64,000 nucleotides of DNA from an uncultured Prevotella sp. (GTDB lineage Bacteria > Bacteroidota > Bacteroidia > Bacteroidales > Bacteroidaceae). The stretch spans positions 62,001-126,000 of the forward strand of contig CAMCBZ010000002.1 in the NCBI GenBank assembly GCA_945873145.1. Direction: 5' to 3'. The notes beneath the pieces were generated by a model. That model did not search any database. It had not been told where the DNA came from and saw only the letters and a list, made by a program, of their open reading frames with translations. Position numbers and translations under genes: made by a program. Of the stretch, positions 1-7,072 are shown piece after piece (positions within the stretch are counted from its first letter, which is position 1; each line of letters begins with the position of its first letter).

Positions 1-10
1 GAAGACTTGG

Positions 11-865
11 ATGGTCAACGGCTTCCGCTTTGTGCTGCTCGACCGATTGAAGGACTACAACAAGGAGCACCGCTTGCAGAGCTTCGAGGAGCGGATGGAG
101 AAGGCCAGCCTGCGCTTCGACGTGCCCGACAACAACTTCGCCGAGGACTTCCGCAACACCGTCTATGAGATTTGCTCTGACGTGCTGGGCCGCGACCACC
201 GCTCGTCCATCATCCTACAGATGATGCTGGTTGAGGGTTTCAAGGGCAAGGAGGTGGCTGCACAGTTGGGCATCACCCCTTCGGCCGTGACACAGAAATA
301 CCACCAGCTGATGGAGGATGTCGTCATCCCCTACTTCAAACGTTATTACGTTGCACCGACATGCGAGACTGCCATGCCGCATGCTTTGTTCGATATACAG
401 ACCGATGCCAAGACGTTCAGTCCCGAAAACGCATTGTCGTTTGCTTCTCAAATACCACCAACTATGAAGAAAGATTATTCCAACCGCATCACACCCGAGT
501 ACATCACCACGCTCAAACCCAACGAGATCTTTGTCTTTGGCAGCAATCTCGCCGGCATGCACGGGGGCGGGGCCGCATGCACGGCACGCCTTTACTTCGG
601 CGCGGTGATGGGCAATGGCGACGGCCCGCAGGGGCAGAGCTATGCTATCCCGACCATGCAGGGCGGCGTGGAGACGATCCGACCCTACGTCGATAAGTTT
701 ATCGATTATGCCAAGACCCATCCCGAGCAGACATTCCTCGTTACCCCAATAGGCTGTGGCATCGCCGGATTCACGCCCGACGAAATCGCTCCGCTGTTTG
801 AGGAAGCCGTCAGCGTGGAGAACATCCACCTGCCGCAGAGCTTCTGGGAGGAGCTGGTTTACTGA
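11..865 (+). CDS. Sigma-70-like/HTH N-terminal region fused to an A1S_2505-like (macro-like) domain; the 5' end probably lies outside the window
   Basis: ORF; frame is open upstream to the window edge (..KTWMVNGFRFVLLDRLKDYNKE). HTH-like KGKEVAAQLGITPSAVTQKYHQL; C-terminal NEIFVFGSNLAGMHGGGAA...TPIGCGIAGF. Confidence 0.7.
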   Translation: MVNGFRFVLLDRLKDYNKEHRLQSFEERMEKASLRFDVPDNNFAEDFRNTVYEICSDVLGRDHRSSIILQMMLVEGFKGKEVAAQLGITPSAVTQKYHQLMEDVVIPYFKRYYVAPTCETAMPHALFDIQTDAKTFSPENALSFASQIPPTMKKDYSNRITPEYITTLKPNEIFVFGSNLAGMHGGGAACTARLYFGAVMGNGDGPQGQSYAIPTMQGGVETIRPYVDKFIDYAKTHPEQTFLVTPIGCGIAGFTPDEIAPLFEEAVSVENIHLPQSFWEELVY

Positions 866-908
866 ATGAATGCCTGGTGTTTAACCCGCAGGATATATGG
901 AACATAAA

Positions 909-1073
909 ATGAACACAGTAGACATTGACACGACCAATATGTGCTCGCACCTGCGGCATAAGCTGATGGATAATGATGGCATCTATCATCATCTTTGGCA
1001 GCAGATTAACGACGACCAAGAGTTGACAGCCGTGGTGCGCTCCCGTCAGCTCCACATCTACCGCATCCTTTAA
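909..1073 (+). pseudogene. Truncated duplicate of the DUF3876-like gene at 2052-2303
   Basis: 54-codon ORF MNTVDIDTTNMCSHLRHKLMDNDGIYHHLWQQINDDQELTAVVRSRQLHIYRIL*, near-identical to 2052-2303 up to LHIYR and then diverging. Confidence 0.8.
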
Positions 1074-1084
1074 TATTATACCCT

Positions 1085-1567
1085 ATGAAAAAGTTCTTTT
1101 TTATTTTTTTATCATGTTTACTTTTCCAACATCTGACAGCTCAGACCATTGTAAAATTTGACAATGGTAATAACATTATATATAAAAACTTACAAGGAAA
1201 AACTATTGTAAAGAATAAAAAATATACAATAGCATTTACTGATACGATTTCATCTATCGGCTTTGTCGGCACGAGAAAAGGTGAAATAGTTTGTATTAAT
1301 AATGCAGGTAAAGAACTATTTGAAGTATATAAGATTGACAATGGTCCAGATTATGTCAGTGATGGCTTGTTCAGAATTGTAGGAAAAAATGGCAAAATAG
1401 GTTTTGCTGATACATGTGGAGTTATTGTTATTCCACCCGTTTTTTCGTATGCTACACCTTTTCACAATGGAGAGGCTAGAGTTTCTTTTGGCGGCAAGAA
1501 TGAAAAACAAGGAGAATACCAATCATGGAAAAGCAACCTTTGGTTTGTGATAAAGAAGTCCAAATAG
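1085..1567 (+). CDS. Secreted WG-repeat-like protein
   Basis: Signal peptide MKKFFFIFLSCLLFQHLTAQ; WG/KWG-like GLFRIVGKNGKIGFADTCGVIVIPPVFSYATPFHNGEARV. Confidence 0.6.
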   Translation: MKKFFFIFLSCLLFQHLTAQTIVKFDNGNNIIYKNLQGKTIVKNKKYTIAFTDTISSIGFVGTRKGEIVCINNAGKELFEVYKIDNGPDYVSDGLFRIVGKNGKIGFADTCGVIVIPPVFSYATPFHNGEARVSFGGKNEKQGEYQSWKSNLWFVIKKSK

Positions 1568-1839
1568 TTTCAAAAGCATTGGATATGTTTTTTAACTTTT
1601 CCTCATGCCGTACTACTGAGAATACCCCCGTGCAGCTCGACCTCTTTACGAACTATGAGGCGGAAGCTCAGAAGCAAAAGCAGGAGAACGAGGCTGCCGC
1701 CAAAGAGCGACGCTTGCAGGAAGCCGCGTTGAAAATCAAGAAGGAGTTTGGCAAGAACGCCCTGCTACGTGGACTGAACTATGCTGAGGGTGCGACACAG
1801 AAAGACAGGAATAATCAGATTGGAGGGCATAAAGCATGA
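1525..1839 (+). pseudogene. 3' remnant of a Y-family DNA polymerase (UmuC/DinB-like) gene
   Basis: Only the C-terminal tail remains: VQLDLFTNYEAEAQ...KKEFGKNALLRGLNYAEGATQKDRNNQIGGHKA, typical of Bacteroidales PolY C-termini. Confidence 0.7.
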
Positions 1840-2048
1840 CAGACAACTACGACGACATCATCAACCTGCCGCATCACGTCTCGACAAAGCATCCGAAGAT
1901 GAGCATGTATAATCGTGCGGCGCAATTCTCCCCCTTCTCTGCCCTCACTGGCTATGAGAAAGCTATTGAGGAAGCGCGGAAAAAACAGGAAGAAAGCGTA
2001 AGGAGAAGGAATGCTCCCGTTGATGAAAGTGGTGATAACAGAATTTGA
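1836..2048 (+). CDS. Small PolY-associated (YolD-like) protein
   Basis: MTDNYDDIINLPHHVSTKHPKMSMYNRAAQFSPFSALTGYEKAI; overlaps the polY 3' end. Confidence 0.65.
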   Translation: MTDNYDDIINLPHHVSTKHPKMSMYNRAAQFSPFSALTGYEKAIEEARKKQEESVRRRNAPVDESGDNRI

Positions 2049-2051
2049 AGA

Positions 2052-2303
2052 ATGAACTTGATTGATATAGACACAACCAATATGTGCTCCCATTTACGGC
2101 ACAAGCTGATGGACAACGATGGCATCTATCATCATATCTGGCAGAAGATTAACGACGACCAAGAGCTGACAGCCGTGGTGCGCTCCCGTCAGCTCCACAT
2201 CTACCGCAATGGCAAGAAGGTGCTGGTGCTGAAAGGCAAGGCAGAGCCACAAGTCATTAGGGAGGATGCTATTTGCCACTTGTTAAAGGAAAAGGAACGA
2301 TGA
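2052..2303 (+). CDS. DUF3876-like protein
   Basis: ORF; second copy of the sequence at 909-1073; ATGA overlap with the next gene. Confidence 0.6.
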   Translation: MNLIDIDTTNMCSHLRHKLMDNDGIYHHIWQKINDDQELTAVVRSRQLHIYRNGKKVLVLKGKAEPQVIREDAICHLLKEKER

Positions 2304-2677
2304 GCTGGAACGAGACCATTGACAATTACCTCTATGATGAGGAGAATGAATACACGCAAGCTGATGATTTGTGGGATGACTTCTTTGTGGAGAGACGCGA
2401 TGAGATCGACGAACGCCCTTGGAACCAAGCCGACGCATTGGCTCATCGCAACGAGCTCAACAAGCAGGTCGGCGACATGCTTGACAGGGTATTGCCGGAA
2501 GAAGAGCGCGAACTGCTGCGCCTCTACTTCGGCATCGGTCGTCGTCGGCATTCTATGGACGAACTCATGGCACTCTTTGACGGGGAGCACAAAGTGAACA
2601 CATTGCTACAGTCAGCCCTGGAGCGGTTGCGCTATTCCGACGAGATACTGGCTATCTACAAATATCTGTACAGGTAA
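2300..2677 (+). CDS. Sigma-70 region 4-like protein
   Basis: ATGA overlap with upstream gene; LPEEERELLRLYFGIGRRRHSMDELMALFDGEHKVNTLLQSALERLR. Confidence 0.65.
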   Translation: MSWNETIDNYLYDEENEYTQADDLWDDFFVERRDEIDERPWNQADALAHRNELNKQVGDMLDRVLPEEERELLRLYFGIGRRRHSMDELMALFDGEHKVNTLLQSALERLRYSDEILAIYKYLYR

Positions 2678-2773
2678 TTCATTTTCCTTAGAAAGACACT
2701 TGCCTCTTGGTCATTCAGATAATATTTCGTACTTTTGTTCTTCATAAAAACAATGTGAAAAGAACAGATCCTG

Positions 2774-3258
2774 ATGGTACAACAATTTGAATTTACACTC
2801 CGAGCCCAGTCCCGTGGTTTCCATCTGGTTACAGATGAGGTCCTTCGGCATCTTCCACAGTTACCGAATACGGGACTGCTCAACCTGTTTATACAGCATA
2901 CCAGCTGTGCTTTGAGCATCTGCGAACTGACGGAGCAGCGAGAGCAAAGCCAAGCTTGCTTGAGCTTTGCCGAGTCGCGACGGAAGAAGGCGATAGCCAA
3001 AATTGGGATCCGGAAGTAAGAGAGGACATGGAAACCATTTACGACAGGCTCATTCCGGATAATATGCCTGACTACCGCCACGTTCTCGAAGGCTCCGACG
3101 ATATGCCAGCACACGCAAAGTGCATCATCACGGGTGTGAGCATCAACATTCCCATTACAGACGGGCGATTGAACCTCGGCACCTGGCAGGGCATTTACCT
3201 CTGTGAGTTTCGAAATGACGGAGGGGCCAGGAAATTCGTGGCGACGATAGTAGGATAA
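2774..3258 (+). pseudogene. YjbQ/UPF0047 family protein, interrupted by a short palindromic insertion
   Basis: N-part ..GLLNLFIQHTSCALSI and C-part NWDPEVREDMETIYDRL...GSDDMPAHAKCIITGVSINIPITDGRLNLGTWQGIYLCEFR lie in different frames, separated by about 80 nt. Confidence 0.85.
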
Positions 3259-3375
3259 GAATCAGACGAAAAAAGCCGGCACCATCTGAATTCTGCACAG
3301 ATGATACCGGCTCAACGCAAATAGGATTTTGCTTATGTTATGCTACCAGAATGGGTCTGGAATGACATTCCTGTA

Positions 3376-3412
3376 AAAACAAAAAGGGGGCTGCCTTTTG
3401 AGCAGTCCCCCT
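3376..3412 (-). terminator. Rho-independent terminator of the Hsp20 gene
   Basis: On the minus strand: AGGGGGACTGC-loop-GCAGCCCCCT followed by TTTTTGTTTTT. Confidence 0.85.
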
Positions 3413-3437
3413 GTTTCAGAGCAGAACCGAAAGCCGG

Positions 3438-3866
3438 TTAAGCGACTTCAATCTTCTTTGTCTCCTTCTCTGCCTTTGCCGTGCGAGGAAGTGTGATGTG
3501 AAGCACACCGTCAGTAACCTTAGCCTCAATCTTGTCTTTCTCCACGTCGTCAGGCAGCGTCAGAGCCTGCTCGTAATTGCTGTATGAGAACTCGCGGCGC
3601 AAGTAGTGCTCCTTCTTGTTCTCGTCTTTCTTCTCGTCCTTGTGCTCCAACTTGATGGTCAGGCAACCGTCCTTGTCAACGTTCACCTTGAAGTCATCCT
3701 TGGTGGTGCCAGGGGCTGCAAGCTCAACTTCGTAAGCCTTGTCATTTTCCTTGACATTGATAGCAGGTGCTGTGACATTCATGCGCGGCATCCAACTCGT
3801 GTTCAACATATCGTCGAAATCATTGTCAAGCCAATTGTTCATGTCTCTTAAAACTGGATACAACAT
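3438..3866 (-). CDS. Hsp20/alpha-crystallin family small heat-shock protein
   Basis: MNVTAPAINVKENDKAYEVELAAPGTTKDDFKV...YLRREFSYSNYEQALTLPDDVEKDKIEAKVTDGVLHITLPR. Confidence 0.95.
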   Translation of the reverse strand: MLYPVLRDMNNWLDNDFDDMLNTSWMPRMNVTAPAINVKENDKAYEVELAAPGTTKDDFKVNVDKDGCLTIKLEHKDEKKDENKKEHYLRREFSYSNYEQALTLPDDVEKDKIEAKVTDGVLHITLPRTAKAEKETKKIEVA

Positions 3867-4109
3867 AAGTCAATACCTCCTAATTGTCAATTAATTCTTT
3901 ATTTATCCTCAGCTCTTCCATCGTCCTCAGGCTCCTTTCGTTGCCCTCGTCCGACGTCTGAACTTCACTAACCAAAAAGCAATATGCGTGCCCAAAGGCC
4001 AAAGATGACAAATCGTGCCATTGTTGTCAGCAATGCTTAAAATATTTACACTTTGCTGACAGATGAGACACATTGGAAGTTTAAAGACTACTACGCTACA
4101 TGCGCAGTC

Positions 4110-4865
4110 TTAATGTCGGAAAGAAACCGGGACGTTATACCTCACACGGACAGGCTTACCGTCTTGTTTCCCAGGAACCCAGCGTGGCATGCCCTGAACC
4201 ACCAACAAGGCCATCCGGTCGAAAGCAGGAGCTAAGGAGTGTAAAATTTTTATGTTGGAAAGGGTTCCATCAGGCTCCACGACAAAAGAGACCACAGCGC
4301 GTCCCACTACGTCATCCTGCTCTGCCTCTTCCGGATATCTCAAATTCTCGTTTATATATCACGTCATGGCCGACAGACCTCCTGGAAAATGAGGCATCTG
4401 CTCAACAACTTCAAAGATCCGACCCTCCCATTTAACTGAATCGTTCAGCCCCTTTTCGGTGTTTTGGTCAAGATAACTTTCATTGTATCCCAACAACTTA
4501 AACGAAATATTAAAACGGCGGTCATCGTATAGGCTGGTGGATTTATAATAGCTGTAATTTCTACGTGCCTCAAAAGCAGGTATATCCACTCGCCTAGTCA
4601 TTGACGGAGCTATGTCAATGTTAGTTTTATAGTAATCTTTATAGTCAAGCAGAGTACCACTCATGTCAAAATAACACAGACGGAATCTTACATTACAAAT
4701 CGTTTGTTTCGTATGATTTCTAAGTGAGAGTGTTCCTTCAGTGTCATTCCAATTTTGCTCATAGCGTACCATGGTAACAGCCACGCTATCAAGCGATGTA
4801 TCATTGGCAAATGAAGCTTGAGCACAGAATGCCAAGATTGATAAAAGTAAAAGGAAATGTTTCAT
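4110..4865 (-). pseudogene. Secreted TonB-C-domain protein interrupted by an in-frame TGA
   Basis: Signal peptide MKHFLLLLSILAFCAQASFA; ..EVVEQMPHFPGGLSAMT-TGA-YINENLRYPEEAEQDDVVGRAVVSFVVEPDG..VRYNVPVSF; same frame on both sides of the TGA (4359-4361). Confidence 0.8.
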
Positions 4866-4878
4866 ATTCAATATACGA

Positions 4879-4980
4879 CTAAACATTATACTTATCCGAT
4901 GGCTTTCCGTCCGTGATGTGTTTTTCGTAGCCTTTGTCGGCAACGAAGCGCCGGTTGTTCTCTAATATTTCGTCTATCAT
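4879..4980 (-). pseudogene. 5' remnant of a beta-carbonic anhydrase gene
   Basis: Reverse-strand translation MIDEILENNRRFVADKGYEKHITDGKPSDKYNV*, like the N-terminus of Bacteroidales beta-CA; the catalytic part is absent. Confidence 0.6.
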
Positions 4981-5023
4981 AATTGTATTGTAGCTTTAAA
5001 TTGTCTGCATGATTTGTATGTTG

Positions 5024-5668
5024 TCAATACTCGATTATTTTATAGGGTTTCAGAATCCATCCACTTTCTCCTGCCTCCAAATGATATTGTACCTGCCGCA
5101 TCTTGTTGGTGCCTTTTATGGGGAACCGGCGACAGAGGCTGTTCTCCACAATCTCCATTTCGTCATGTCCGGCATATTCCTGAGTCAACTTTTGGTCATA
5201 TTCAATCTTGGGCAGATAGATTTGTCTGAGCGACTTCCCATTGTTGGGACTATAGGCTATCAATGCGCCACATCGCTCCGGCTTAGTGGAGCGCAGGAAA
5301 ACATACACTTCTGGGTAACCATCAATATTCAGATCTCCTATCTCGACATGGTTGACTTTATATCCATTCAATTCATTGGATATGCTGTCATTGACAACAC
5401 TAAGACCATGAGGATGGATGCAAACATGATGATTGTTATAGACAACCTTGTATGATATACCACTGCCAGGATAGTTCAGAGTTTGCTCATGATAGAAGTA
5501 TTTTTGACTTGGATGGCTGAGACTCTTGGCTGAATCGCAGTCAGACCGTTGTCGTTCTGTTAATGCATTCTCCGAACTCATCTTGCCGAGAGCCGTCTGA
5601 CGATGTACTCCACATGACCAGAGCATTGCAGACAGCATTACCAACGTCAAAAACTGAATTTGCTTCAT
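5024..5668 (-). CDS. Hypothetical lipoprotein
   Basis: Lipobox MLSAMLWSCG; GDLNIDGYPEVYVFLRS..ALIAYSPNNGKSLRQIYLP. Confidence 0.7.
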   Translation of the reverse strand: MKQIQFLTLVMLSAMLWSCGVHRQTALGKMSSENALTERQRSDCDSAKSLSHPSQKYFYHEQTLNYPGSGISYKVVYNNHHVCIHPHGLSVVNDSISNELNGYKVNHVEIGDLNIDGYPEVYVFLRSTKPERCGALIAYSPNNGKSLRQIYLPKIEYDQKLTQEYAGHDEMEIVENSLCRRFPIKGTNKMRQVQYHLEAGESGWILKPYKIIEY

Positions 5669-5680
5669 ACGCTTGCAAGT

Positions 5681-6061
5681 TTAGAAGTCATTGTTAACGA
5701 TTTCCTTTCCGAAGGGTGCCAACGCCAGTCGCATCAGCCGGAAGTGCATCTTACCCCATGGAAAACCGACAATGGTGATGCAAAGCAGCAAGCCAAAGCC
5801 AAAATGGGCCAGTGCAATCCAGAAACCGCCGACGAAGAACCAAAGGATGTTCATGAACATGTTAAGGCACCCACCATCCTGTGGCTTGTCAACAACATGC
5901 GAGCCGAATGGCCATAACGCAAGTATTCCCAACCGCATGGTAGCAATACCGAAAGGTATGCCGATGATGGTGATCATCAGCAACAGCGAGGAAACGAAAT
6001 ACTCGACCGCGATGCCGAATCCTCCAAAGATGAGCCAAATGATGTTTCCCAATATTTTCAT
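5681..6061 (-). CDS. yccF: YccF domain-containing inner membrane protein
   Basis: Duplicated membrane motif IIWLIFGGFGIAVEYFVSSLLLMITIIGIPFGIA / ILWFFVGGFWIALAHFGFGLLLCITIVGFPWG. Confidence 0.9.
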   Translation of the reverse strand: MKILGNIIWLIFGGFGIAVEYFVSSLLLMITIIGIPFGIATMRLGILALWPFGSHVVDKPQDGGCLNMFMNILWFFVGGFWIALAHFGFGLLLCITIVGFPWGKMHFRLMRLALAPFGKEIVNNDF

Positions 6062-6100
6062 GTCAGTGATTCTTGTTTCAAATGACGAATGCTTTTACTT

Positions 6101-6109
6101 GCAAAGATA
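6101..6109 (-). promoter_or_regulatory. Bacteroidetes -7 box for yccF
   Basis: TATCTTTGC on the minus strand upstream of 6061. Confidence 0.6.
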
Positions 6110-6310
6110 ATGAAAATCACCCAAAGCAAAGAATAGAATACAAAATTCATTGTCCTATTCTATATGCGTGTGAATTCTAAAATGCGCTCTCTCCTCTATG
6201 TTGGCAACTGAAGGGATACCAAGCAGATAGTTCCAAACTGATTTTTCCTTTCGGACGAAATTAGGACGAAAATTAGGGGGCAAACTCTTGTGTGTTTCTG
6301 AGGATTATCT

Positions 6311-6319
6311 TATCTTTGC
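6311..6319 (+). promoter_or_regulatory. -7-like box with no clear downstream ORF
   Basis: TTG-N20-TATCTTTGC. Confidence 0.45.
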
Positions 6320-6879
6320 AAGGTCAATGATTGCTCTGCTACATTAAGCTACAATAAATTACTATTATGCTACAATATATATTGTATCTAATAAGTTGAT
6401 TTTCAGAGGCGATACATTAGGCTACAGAAATTAGAAGCATTTAAGGCCAATAGCAATTCTGATATTTTGTTGGTTCTTTGTGTCGATGATATGTATAGAG
6501 AGCATGATTGGACAATAGGCGATAGGATTGCCTCATGATGGTTGTCTTAAGCGATGGTTTAAGCTGAGATTTACTCCAGCTAACCCATCCTACGGACAAC
6601 AAGAAAGGTGTTCAAAATCGCGGCAAGCAACGTCCTTTGTATGTTAAAAACTATGCAATAAACTTTAGTTTACAATCTGTAAGAAGCTGTTTGGATATAT
6701 TACATTTCAATTCTTCGTAACCCCTTGTTAATATTAGGAGAAACTTAGCTTACGATTTTCAGAAAGGCTATAGGATAGGCAGTTAATAAATACTGACATT
6801 TACCTAATATTAACTTAAATTTTGTGTAAACACTGATAAAATGTAACGCGTTTTTCTTGTTGGTTTGGCTTTAATGTAT

Positions 6880-6888
6880 TACCTTTGC
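6880..6888 (+). promoter_or_regulatory. -7-like box upstream of 7073
   Basis: TTG-N20-TACCTTTGC; implies a leader of about 180 nt. Confidence 0.5.
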
Positions 6889-7072
6889 CGCGTAATTCAG
6901 GAGATGCCATCTCAACATTGCAGAGCTCAGCTCTCTCGGCCGTCCGACATATCAATTTAGTATCGGTGAGAATTACTAGGGTATTATAAGTCAATAAGCA
7001 TAAAATAACCATCATTTATGTCAGCCGCAAGGCTGTCTATATATTAAAGGATAGCACATTAAATCAACAACA

